The notes under the pieces are model-generated. The model was not told the origin of the DNA, searched no databases, and was given only the letters and a program-made list of their open reading frames with translations. Below are positions 46,301 to 55,514 of a DNA stretch of 64,000 nt, piece by piece; the first letter of the stretch is position 1; every line of letters begins with the position of its first letter. The translations under genes were made by a program, and so were the position numbers. Location of the stretch: NCBI GenBank assembly GCA_000469685.2, contig LS997567.1:5163374-5227373 (forward strand). Reading direction: 5' to 3'. The DNA is from Haemonchus contortus. Lineage: Eukaryota; Nematoda; Chromadorea; Rhabditida; Trichostrongylidae.

Positions 46301-49300
46301 TCAATTATTACTAGTTTGTTTTTATTAGTTTGTTACACACACCTAGGCCAAAGAACTTTTTCGAATGGAAATAGTTGAACTTTGGTTTCAGGGTCGCGTT
46401 TTTACCTATTACCTTTCTGTATGTATGCTTAGGATTGGCCATAACAACAATTGCTATAGGTAACTATTATTTGATTTGAATAGAGAATTATCAGTAAAAA
46501 TTCTCGTCATTTCACGTTATCCGTATCTACCTTTTATGCGTAATCAAATTTACTGGTAAATGCATACTCGTTGTAGATGTTGGCTCGGAATACATGAAAA
46601 AATTGCACTACCTCGGAAAGAAGATGAAGGATGCGGCATCGACAAAGATCTGGTTCGGTGGAAAGACGTAAGTGACTACGGGAGCTCCAGGTGTGAATTA
46701 CTATCTGCTTCCATAGTCCGCGACTTGGCCCGCGAGCGCGCGAGCAAGCGAGCGACCGGGTACGGCGCTCGCAACTGAATTTTGGTCAATATCGCCGGAC
46801 GAGTAGTCCTAAGGTCGCTCGCCATCCAATTCGCGAACTATGAAAGCAGCCATTCCACTACACACAATGGAATATGAAAGGAACTGATGAGGTTTGTACG
46901 GTTTAGGAGTCGCGCTCAGTACGACACGTACAGTTCAGTACTCTTACAGGGACATTACGGTGAAATATAATGCGTTGGAAGTAGAATTCCACAGACAATA
47001 TATTTCCTATAACCCTACTCAAATACGCCAACCCTGAACCCCGTCACATATACAACACATCGAAAAGAAACCTTGGGAAAGAAGACGGGGCTAGTGAGCG
47101 GCCCGCGATAGGGTTGCGCATTCTACGACCACTATTCGAGGCGGGGAACGTCCGTTGCGCGCGTCCGTCGAAAATAGGTCGCCCCGCCCACTTCGTGCGC
47201 GACGCACCCCACTGAGGTCTCGGAATGACATTACAGTACCACCAAATGTGGAGCGAATGGTTTGCATTTGCCCGTGTTATTCTCTCTTGGGCCGACCGCC
47301 GTGGAGTAAGCGCAAATCGTATGCACCGCTGACAACTGCGACGTCCGTCAAGTTTCGCGGACTGACCCGCCGCATGCAACGGCTGCGGCGTAACCTAGTT
47401 TTGACGGACGCGCGCGAGGAAGCGCACCCCTTCGAGGCAAGACCCATATCGGCATTGCTGTGAGAGTCAAGTGCCTGAACTGGATTCTCGTTTATCTTTA
47501 GACAGTGCTTTGATTCGCAATTTCACTGCCTTTTTATGTAAAAAAGGGATCCGATTGTGCTTCAGGCTTAAAGTTCGGGACCTTCTTCATGCTGTTGGAA
47601 AGAAGTGTGGCGTTGAACCCGGCATGATCGATGCTTTGGACCTCGAAAATGTCGTCGAAAGAACTATTGCCATGCAGGTTTACCCTTTGCTATTACTTGA
47701 ACTGCAGCCCGTCTTGACCAAAATTCGATGCAACTTACTTTTCGAATTGTTATTGTCTGAAATATTCAGAAAACACGGGTAAACTAGTATTCTATACTTT
47801 GAGAGTAAGCCTATTTTCCTAGTTACTTTACCAGATCTAAACGATCTTGCACAAATAAGAATATTCACCCTATTACCTCAATTTTTCTCGAATCCCCGAA
47901 AAAGTGCAGCTCAACGGACTGATGTGAGTCTCTACTGTTAACTTACTAGTAAACAGTTAGACAGACCGATAGATCAACAGAGCCCTGCTTCCGTTCTTCG
48001 GATGAATTGCTATTTGCCCCAAAAAGGTGAACAAATCTTCTCCTACAACCTCGGTAAAGGCAGAGCCCCCTAGGAGGTGTGGCCAGAATCACCTTAGACA
48101 GGGCATGCGCAAACCTGCATGCAAGGCATGCAAGGGAGATAATAGATCAATAAACATCAAAAGGAAACATTAAACCCGATATGTGAACACTTATTGACCC
48201 ACTCCTTTATTGATCAGTATAACTGGTAATGTTGATTAGTTTATTTTCCCCGAAAACTTATACCGATTTGGAACTTGTACTGCGTAAACTGATACTAGTA
48301 CTTTTATGAACTTTATAGACTATTGAATTTCACAGGAGGGTCGAGAACCACCTATGGACACTAACGAGGACCCTTTCGAAGAGAAACATGCTCCTGATAC
48401 ACAAACACCTCCTTCTCCTGAAAAAGAGCCCAGCGAGCCAAGCTCATCTGAAGGCAGTCCGTTTCTACGGTAAGAAAGTCATGTTACCTACTCTCACAGC
48501 GTGACTTACTAATGCGTACTGCTTATAACATATAAGAAGGGAAGCAGTAATTATAAAGTAACTATTGCAGACCCAATGGTGCGGACCTAGTTATAAGGAA
48601 TCCTGTGTATCACACACTATCAAGTGATATGCCAATGTATTCACCGCCTGCGAACGATCAGGTATATGTTTCCGTTTGGAACGAATTTCCTCAGAGCTTA
48701 AAAACTTCATTCAAAATAAATTTCAGAAGCCATAAATGCGTAAAACTTTTGGCGGATGTCCCTGTGGTCCTGTCGGGGGGCGGGCATTGCGTCGGAGGAC
48801 GCGCGCGGCAAATTGTGCGGCGGAGTTCGTAGTGATTTGAACGATTTTAACGCCTATCATTGGGGCCCAAATTTGAAGTTGAGTAGGTCAGAAGGCTCAT
48901 CTGACCCTACTAAACTACTCTACCTCGAGTTTGTGCCCCGAAAATTGGCGTCACAGTCGTACAAATCGTTACGAACTTCGCCGCGCAAGTTGCCGCGCGC
49001 GTCCTCGGACGCACGTATTGTCACATCCCCAGACCTTTCCTTTTTTTGAGCATCAAGAACATTCTGTCGACCGCGTATATTACAGAAGCCTGATTGATAT
49101 TCTGGGAACTGAAAATTGAAAAATAGGGCCGACCAGCCTCCATCCCATATAGTCTATAACTGGGAATGCGACAAAATATTTCTTTTCTATAGTGCTGCTA
49201 AGCGATTCACGTCTGTTTCAGGACTCTCGTCGTTTCCTTCTATCCACTGTACCTCACCCCACCCATTTCCCTTCCCTATATTGTTCTTTTGTGCTGGTTC

Positions 49301-51769
49301 ACCCTACAACTTCGGTGACATACCCACGTCACCGTGCCCTCTTATCGGTGTAATTGTAAAAAAAAAAAACTTTGGTTGTGGAAAGAGAGGTAGAGGAAAC
49401 GAATTATGGAAGTCCTAAAGGCATTACGCATCAAGTCAGAACCAGTTAACGTCAGGAAACTCTCAAATGAATCCTTTTCAGCGAATTCCGGTTTGTGGAG
49501 TTTTTTTCCCCTTAAAACTTACGGTAGAGTTTATCAGCAAGTCTTGTCAAACAAATTCATATTGAGAGTATATGAAACATAGTGATTAACCACCATCAAT
49601 ATTTAGAATGACCAAAATTCTGTACTTCCTAGAAAATTATATATTCTTCAGATTTTCATTCCGCCTATGGAAATCTGTCGGATAGAGATGCCAGAGCAGG
49701 TTAGCGATGAAGAAGTCGAAGAACCTCATGTCGTGGTCATAGAACCGCCACCTGCCTTAGAGGATATACAGGTACTGGATAATTGAAGCTTTTCACTTCA
49801 AACGCAAAAAATTGCTTGCAATGGTAATATGTCGCGCCGAGTGAGAGGGCGGGGTTTCTGGAACAGTAGGAGGGGTTTGATGGTGTTTTTTCATAGTTAA
49901 GACGTCTAAACTCTATTTTTAAGAACCCTATCCAGAATAGCACTAGTACTGTTTTCGTGAAGCTTGAAAGCCTTCGAAGGCTGTACAATTCCATGAGGGC
50001 ACTGCAAATGGGTAACAAAACTTGGCTAGCCCAGCGCTCTTCTTATTGGTGGGTTCGGACCTAATCGTGATCTACGCAACGCTTATCCAATAAGGAGTCG
50101 CGAAGGCTGCCAATCTGCACTTCGCTCAGAGTGCCTTCTGCCTTAGAATCATTAACAGACTTCCCAACGTTTCTTCTGTAGACGGGCGATTTTTCAAAAA
50201 AGCGAGTTTTTGATCAAGAAATTTGACCATTTGGAATCAATGTTTACATTATTACTGATTTAAAAGTTGTCCCTTGTTTCAGCTCGTCGAACCGATTCCT
50301 CTAGTGCCGATTATTCTCACCGATGATAATGAAGTCCCATCTACGAGCACTTCACGTCCCCACTCCAGATCAGGGAGTCCTGAAGATCGAGGTATCCTGT
50401 GCGTTCGAAACGTAGCTATAGTACTGCCTGAGACTATTGAATTTAGTGCCGAAAAAGTTTAAAGAGAAAAAAGAAATGTATGGACGAGATCCAAGAAAGT
50501 TATTTGAAACGTACCAAGAAGAATGGGATAGATTAGAAAGGCTCTCGGACAAAAGGTGAGTCTTTTCTTTCGATCATCCACACCTACAACTTTATATACA
50601 CGATATCTTCTTCATGTTACTTAAACATTCTTTAGAGTCAAAGCAGTATATCGTCCTTTTATCTTATTAGATATATCAGTAGGCCGTGCAACGATTTATA
50701 TGGTAGCGGTCGGGAGTCTCGAATAGTATGCCGCTCAGCCAGGGACAACGTCCGTTGCGCGCGCCCGTCGTAATTAGGTTACCCCGCCCACTTCGCGCGC
50801 GGTGCACCCACCTGTCTCGAGGTGACATTACAGTACCACAATGTGTCAGTGAAGCGAGCGATTTGCATTGTCCGTTTTATCTTCTCTTTGAGCTGACCGC
50901 CATGGACCAAGCGCAAATCGTATGCCCCACTGACAACTGCGACATCCGTCAAGTATCGCGGGTTAACCTGTCGCATTCGATGGCTGCGGCGTGACCAAGT
51001 TTCGACGGACGCGCGCAACGAAGCGCACCCTCGGTCAGATATCTATCTAGGGCAACTAACAAATTTTGAGGGGCATGGCGAGGCAACTAGCTAGGAATAG
51101 CGGGTTGGGTCTTCTGCTATGAACCCTTAACACCTCTATTTGTAATGTGTTCTGTAGCTCAGATGCGCCAAAGTCCATATTAACTCTTTTCCATTGTTTT
51201 TACTCCGCAAAAAGCAGAAGCCGACATCGGCTGCTCCTCCACTCGAGTCGGGGCGAGTTCGCCGAGTATAGAGGCCGCTATTCTCCAACCACTACCAACC
51301 AATTGTTTTAACGAGCTCCAAATTTCACATTTATCGTTTTGCCGCACCAAATGACAACGGGGAAATCAAGGTTTCATTATATTTTTGGAAAATGAGTGTA
51401 ATTAGCCGATTCAAACAATCATCAATCACATTGTAGACGCCACATGTCGCTTATATAGGCTAGTTTCAATGAAGCTGATGCAGGTATTGTGTTTGAGCTT
51501 ATTTGTCTTGCTTTGTATTTGTTACATACAGGAAATGCTGAAAGGACAGTAAGTTCGGAATTGTAATCTTGGTAGTAATTGCCGTGCTGCTGGAGTGCTT
51601 AGTGTAGAAAAAGTAGATGAACAAGCTGCTTGGACATGATTTCTACCTTGATCAAGTGATTTTCAGGCATGGTCCTAGACGAAAATCCGTATTAAATCTA
51701 CAGCACGGGTTCGAAGAAAATCGCACAGCGACCTCATCTCCATCGATGAATGCGATCTACCGAATGTGA
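34301..51769 (+). CDS. TWK-type two-pore-domain potassium channel
   Basis: I read 17 exons: 34301-34333, 34475-34627, 35800-35888, 38725-38792, 40989-41131, 43551-43613, 44328-44423, 46209-46285, 46392-46459, 46577-46667, 47566-47677, 48336-48469, 48571-48661, 49652-49771, 50283-50391, 50447-50555, 51667-51769. The phases agree and total 552 aa. The order is TM1 (about residues 18-40), an extracellular loop, pore helix and filter 1 (TTLGYN, 112-117), TM2 (about 125-150), an intracellular linker, TM3 (about 189-209), pore 2 (TAIDFGQLVP, 230-239), TM4 (about 244-263) and a long cytoplasmic tail of about 290 residues. The tail has an LHAVGKKCG segment and Pro/Glu-rich stretches. K2P channels carry background K+ current in nerve, muscle and other cells. 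I cannot assign a specific twk gene. The first exon (11 codons) and the donors at 34628 (gtcctc) and 35889 (gttcct) are the weakest calls; an extra small exon between 34628 and 38724 is possible. Confidence 0.88.
37170..37408. mobile_element. MITE family B, copy 2
   Basis: The left end GCGTTAGGAACGATTTTGGG and the interior CCGCACGCGGCTGTCGCGGA match the copy at 62843-63081 in reverse. The right end is degraded (CCGTTCTTAAG). It sits in the channel intron 35889-38724. Confidence 0.8.
38134..38452 (+). mobile_element. tRNA-derived SINE, best-preserved promoter
   Basis: The A box TGGTGTAGTTG (38142-38152) fits the pol III consensus. The B box GGTTCGAGTCC (38186-38196) is a perfect match, 34 bases downstream, as in a tRNA. 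The body follows with GATCGATATCCGCCTAGGCC and the usual 3' region. Confidence 0.85.
38938..39000. repeat. Two-unit tandem repeat
   Basis: The unit GTCGTAATGAAAGGTAAATA plus GTAGTAAGAAG occurs twice head to tail, within a channel intron. Confidence 0.7.
39396..39946. mobile_element. piggyBac-type MITE flanked by TTAA
   Basis: The ends CCCATTGAC...GTCAATGGG lie directly inside TTAA at both sides (39392-39395, 39947-39950), the piggyBac target signature with ends starting CCC. Internal palindromes sit next to each end: GGCCCGCCAGCGGGCC at the left and TGCAGTCCACATGTGGACTGCA-type at the right. At 551 bp with no long coding frame it is non-autonomous. It lies in the intron that splits filter 1 of the channel. 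Confidence 0.75.
39950..40858. mobile_element. Diverged second TTAA-type element interrupted by another MITE
   Basis: Directly after the preceding element, an internal stretch (around 40080-40150, AAGCTTTGCATC...GTTAATGGCGACA) resembles 39680-39720 of its neighbour. The right end again has a TAGTCCACATGTGGACTA palindrome followed by CAATGTGTTAA. A MITE of another family lies inside at 40267-40762. Confidence 0.45.
40267..40762. mobile_element. MITE family A, copy 2 (inverted relative to copies 1 and 3)
   Basis: The left end (GCCAGTTCACGATAA) and right end (TATCGTGAACTGTGCCTTTA) match family A. The interior is in reverse orientation to the copy at 43684-44184 (for example CGAAAAGCGGGAGTGTAGG against its complement). 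It is inserted in an older TTAA-type element. Confidence 0.8.
41185..41457 (-). mobile_element. tRNA-derived SINE, copy 5
   Basis: On the minus strand it starts GGCGGAGGTGGTGCAGTGGC and has a good B box (GGGTTTGAATCCCGGATCG). The body and tail match the family. It lies just downstream of channel exon 40989-41131. Confidence 0.83.
42520..42775 (-). mobile_element. tRNA-derived SINE, copy 6
   Basis: Reverse copy with the B-box region GTGTTCGAATCCCAGAAATC, GCCTAGGCCAACCAAACC and a 3' part containing GATTCTGAATGGAAGTCGAA. Confidence 0.78.
43684..44184. mobile_element. MITE family A, copy 3
   Basis: Bounded by AAAGGCACAGTTCACGATAA and TATCGTGAACTGTGCCTTTA, perfect inverted ends over about 19 bases. 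It sits in the channel intron between exons ending 43613 and starting 44328, filling most of that intron. Confidence 0.87.
44926..45872 (-). mobile_element. Mariner-type element with long inverted ends
   Basis: The ends TTAGGTTGATGCATAATTAT and its complement (45848-45872, one mismatch) are flanked by TA. The inverted similarity extends well over 200 bp (44926-45160 against 45640-45872), much longer than usual mariner ends. A second, slightly different end-like sequence starts at 45252, suggesting a nested or rearranged copy. It lies in the channel intron between exons 44328-44423 and 46209-46285. Confidence 0.85.
45354..45578 (-). pseudogene. C-terminal fragment of mariner transposase
   Basis: A 74-codon minus-strand frame with FIEKWLENRSKVNLDDLMAD, ARKDQNFFAFGIRL and EAVLDVDGE resembles the last part of mariner transposases (a C-terminal region ending in a W-x-x-V-x-D-x-x-G-E pattern). 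The catalytic part is missing, so this is a deletion derivative. Confidence 0.65.
45884..46105 (+). mobile_element. tRNA-derived SINE, copy 7 (5' truncated)
   Basis: It begins near the B box (CCAGGATCGGTTCCCCGC) directly after the mariner element. It runs through ACATCGGCTGACCATCGCAA and GATTTTGAATGGAAGCTGAA to the 3' region. Confidence 0.68.
46209..46667 (+). other. Second pore, TM4 and start of the channel tail
   Basis: Exon 46209-46285 encodes IDFFNGLYFNFLCLTAIDFG and continues QLVPTR. Exon 46392-46459 is TM4 (FLPITFLYVCLGLAITTIAI). Exon 46577-46667 starts DVGSEYMKKLHYLGRKMKD, a segment typical of nematode TWK channels just after TM4. Confidence 0.88.
46703..46852. mobile_element. GC-rich hairpin family C, copy 3
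   Basis: The ends are TCTGCTTCCATAGTCCGCG and CGCGAACTATGAAAGCAGCC, with a GAGCGCGCGAGCAAGCGAGC core. It starts about 35 bp after the channel exon that ends at 46667. Confidence 0.8.
47143..47430. mobile_element. GC-rich palindromic element, family D, copy 1
   Basis: The arms (AACGTCCGTTGCGCGCGTCC at the left, GACGGACGCGCGCGAGGAAG at the right) are imperfect complements. The whole element aligns with 50746-51032, including CATTACAGTACCAC and GCGCAAATCGTATGC. Confidence 0.75.
48760..49035. mobile_element. GC-rich inverted-repeat element in a channel intron
   Basis: The left arm (GGACGCGCGCGGCAAATTGT, about 48797) and right arm (AAGTTGCCGCGCGCGTCC, about 48987) are complementary over roughly 50 bases around a 130-bp centre. 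The outer ends are not precise. Confidence 0.65.
50746..51032. mobile_element. GC-rich palindromic element, family D, copy 2
   Basis: Same structure as 47143-47430, with the right arm TTTCGACGGACGCGCGCAAC complementary to the left. It lies in the last intron of the channel gene. Confidence 0.75.
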
Positions 51770-53787
51770 CTCTCAGAATAGATCTCAAGCTGTACACAAT
51801 TTTCTAAGCCGCGCTCTGTGCTCGCGATTGGTTCGAATTGCCGCCTCTCGTTGTCGTTCACTGCATACGCATTGATTGTCGTAGCCGTTAAGCGGCGCCA
51901 ATCGATACGCATGCGTTGAAACTGCGAATAATACCGGCGATAATTCCGTTGCACAGACGCTGCTTCGAAAAAGCACGTCATTATTTGCTCACTAGAACCA
52001 TTCGAAAAACTTTCGAGAACTTTTTCTCACAAATAGAACAGCTACATTTACAAATGGCTGAAAAAAATTGTTGGGTTTTTTGAGTGGACATTGAAGCTCT
52101 TTACTAGTCGTGTCATCCACGAAAGGGGTATGGGTAGGCCCTTGTCGTCAAAAAGTTGAAACTAGCTAGCCGCACGAGCGACAGCCCTGACTATTCGTGC
52201 CAGAACTCTTCACCTTTCATTAAAGACGTAGGTTCCTGGCACGACTAACCTTAAAGACGTAGGGTCCTGGCACGACTAGCCGTGCCGCAGCGTTTACGGT
52301 GCCATCCTTCAGAGGCATAGACGACTACGGCAAGTGCAGACCCATACCTTCACAATCACTGCCTTAGCATGAAACTGGAACTAGAAATTGTGGTGTTTCC
52401 TAAAATGAGAGCAGACTCAGCGATCTCTTCTCCTTCATAGCGACATTCATGGGATCTTTCCTAAGCGTCCTTCAAAGCCTGTGTATTAAGCCTAAGGGGA
52501 CAGGGTTAGTAGAAATTTATCAGCGCGCTAGTGCGGTGCGTGAGGATGACGTCGTGGCGCGGATTGGGTGAGAATCGATTGTGAGTAGCGTTGCTGCGTC
52601 ACGATTCTGAAGCCGTTCTGTTATCCACCCACTCCAGTCAGTGGCATTTGAGGACTAGATGGTGTGCACATAGTTATATTTACATGTTTTATTAATTGTT
52701 TGAGCAAGCCATGAACCACTGATCATTCCACGCAGCGTCAAAATGACGTCATCTCGCACGCATCGCTCACGCGCGCCCGTATGTTGTGCCGTTAAGGCTC
52801 CCAGATCGTTCGTTGAACGCAGGTGTTGCGCATGTGGTCTGCTCCCATGACTGTTTACATCCAAAATTCTTTGACCACATCTAGCCATCACTTTCCAAAT
52901 TGCGTATCACATTATAATTACTTGTGTAGGTCTGGACAGAAAGTAGCTATACTTATCGGTCATTCGTCATCAGTAATGCATTGCTGTAATACTGGCGTTT
53001 TTATGCAGTGGAACTTCCTTAAGTGTGCATTTTATATGTATTTAACTATGAAAGATTCAATGGAGTGTTTGAGTTCGAAAACAAAAAAGATGTTGAACGG
53101 GGAACCAGATTTACACAGAAAATAAATATGGCAAAAAAGTAAAAACAAAAACAAAAGCGTAAACATACTTGTTGTAACTAAACGAATTTCATCTTGCCCC
53201 TACTTCCAAGAATTCGGGTCGAAAAAGGAAGCAAAGTCGAACAGTAGCGAACAGCTTTACAACGCCTATCGATCGATCAAACTCGGCCAGCGTCGCAACC
53301 GCGCGCGAACCTTCACTGGATTTGTGTTTCAAGTGCATACTCTATTTTGTAACATATCTGTGCATTATCGTGGCATTCAGAAACGAATAGCAGTGTTTCG
53401 ACATTATATTTGTGCAGATGAATACACTTTTATAGATCTCGATGACAGTGTCAATAAAAGGAAAAGGGAAACATGTAGTACCACTCGTATCAAAGAACAT
53501 CCTCATTGGAGGACTTGCCACGAGCAGCTGTGCTAACCACATTGCAATACTTCTGTAAATACTTCCCATGTATTATGAGAGTTAGCTAAAAGACAATACA
53601 TAGCAAAAGGGATCATTTTTTTGAGAATCGCAGTCTTGCAAATTCGATTATGTTGCGCTTCAAATTAATCGGTTCAAAAAAGTGGAACTGCGGCTCGAGG
53701 TCATATCATCGCAACTTCCCTTACGACCAATCACATCAAATTAGCCGGCAAATGTTACATTTGTAGTGGTTTTTCATGCATTTGAAG
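51770..53787. other. Intergenic downstream of the K2P channel
   Basis: It contains a short tandem repeat at 52222-52280 (TTAAAGACGTAGG-TCCTGGC type, two units). The GC-rich segment at 51800-51970 is open on the minus strand without recognisable content. No AATAAA was noted close to the channel stop. Confidence 0.45.
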
Positions 53788-54178
53788 CCGCAGTTCACGA
53801 AATTTCGAAGTACCTCTTTAGTGAAATGGTGGAAGCCATGGTGCTGAATAGTGCAAGGATGGCATAGAAGAGCGAAAGTAGCTAGATTTCAAGGAATATA
53901 AGATTTCGAAAAAGTAACAAGAAAAGGGGTTGCACGACATGGTTGTCCGGGTGTCTCTCATTTAGGCGTACTAGCTGCCTCGTCCTGTGAATAGCGGGTT
54001 TTAGCAAGGCCGGCACAACACGGCCACTTTGAGTGTCTGCGTCGGCCAGACCAGTTTTCGAGCCCTTATTACGCCCTGTCTAGGACGTTTTTCAGCCTGT
54101 CAACGGCCCATTTACTATTATTGGAGCCACGGATATAATTCAGTGATAATCTTGTACCCTTTCTTGTCGTGAACTGTG
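53788..54178. mobile_element. Family A-related element, subfamily 2, reverse copy
   Basis: The ends are GCCGCAGTTCACGAAATTTC and GTCGTGAACTGTGCCCGC, inverted relative to each other. The interior is the reverse complement of 20600-20760 in long patches. It sits between the channel gene and the orphan gene. Confidence 0.55.
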
Positions 54179-54492
54179 CCCGCATATACGGTTCCATAGG
54201 AAGTCGGATGCGTGGTGTGTCCCAATGAATAAGATCGTCGCTCATTACCTCCATCAATTCATTTAGTTGATGGCATGGATAGATTGGTTACAATAGGCTT
54301 TTGATTTCAATCATTTTCCCATTGTCAGGCGCATTCATGAGGCTGACTTCTATTTGGAATAGAAGTGGTCACTAAATGGGCCTTTTGATTATAGCACGAG
54401 TTGCGGGAGGAAGAGTCAGTGCTTTTGCCCTCCCATGTGAGCCTGTTACCTATTAACCATCTCCGATGTATGAAAAACACCCATCAAAGTGA

Positions 54493-54735
54493 TCCTGTGA
54501 AAAGGTAAGTGTTACAGCGACAGCGTTTCAAAATTCGTGCTTACTGCCAGGGTTCCAAAGATCAATGTACTACAGTGAATCAAATACTGGAAGAAGCAGA
54601 ACAGCTTTTCTTTTATGCTCCTTGGATGGCTTAGCTACAGAAGAGCAATTTAAAAAGCCAAAACTACAATTATTGGCACAGATTCAGTCTGTTAAAAAGG
54701 AAACTAGTCCAATGACGGAAATAGGAGTTTGTTAG
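54493..54735 (+). other. Possible exon or gene fragment with a BESS-like stretch
   Basis: An 80-codon open frame without ATG contains TAFLLCSLDGLATEEQFKKP followed by KLQLLAQIQSV. Its pattern of leucines and basic residues resembles the BESS motif found after MADF domains. I could not join it to flanking exons. It may be a decayed gene piece or chance. Confidence 0.25.
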
Positions 54736-54739
54736 CCTT

Positions 54740-55514
54740 ATCACAATTATTTTTGGAACCTGACTGGACCCCCTACCTGACAACAGTCGTGGCCATACAA
54801 TCCTTACTTCAATTTGAATGCATCTCCTTCAGACTGCTTCGAGATTTGGAGCACAATAGCATAGACTTCTCCGACCTCTGATCAGTAAGTTCCTCCTCTT
54901 TCCAGCCTCCAGCCAATGAGGATTGCGCAATAATGGAGGCTGCCCCGCCCACATGCTAAACGGACCCACCTTCGTGAAATATCTAATTTCTACAAAATTA
55001 TTAAGTAAATTCATGCATTTTCACCCAACATCAAAGTTATTCGAGGTCGAATTCAGCAGAAAGGTGACCTTTGCAGTGCTTAGGGCGGCATGCGATGTGC
55101 CGGCTCCAAATGACGAATGTGTGCCACTGTTCACAGGACCAAAGAGGGACCCGACATGATCAGGAGTAATCAATATCGAACTTCCCCTTGACCTACAAGA
55201 CTTCAGCCATCAAAAGCCCCTACACCATATCCTGAACTCTGGAACCTCCGCACTAACGAAACACTGTTATTGAAACTGTACAACAACAGCAGTTCCACTA
55301 TGGCAAGTGTTTTTTAAAAACAAATGACCATACAACAAATATGACACATTAATTTAATTGAAACAGCCATATAACCCAGAAAATACCGCGAATGATTATG
55401 TTAAAGTTTCAGATAACTCGTACCGAAATAGAATGGTAGAAAAAAAATTATCACAAGTGATATAAAGAGTGAATTACGTTATTATGAATGGATAAAATAC
55501 AATCAAACAATCCA
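54740..55514. other. 3' flank of the orphan gene
   Basis: No supported gene. AT-rich sequence lies immediately downstream of the minus-strand stop; no clear AATAAA was found on that strand. Confidence 0.4.

Noticed and set aside
47155..47463. About 100-codon Arg-rich frames on both strands
   Set aside because: They lie within a GC-rich palindromic repeat that has a second copy at 50746-51032; open by composition.
52222..52280. CRISPR-like short direct repeats
   Set aside because: Only two adjacent units without spacers, in a eukaryotic intergenic region; a simple tandem duplication.
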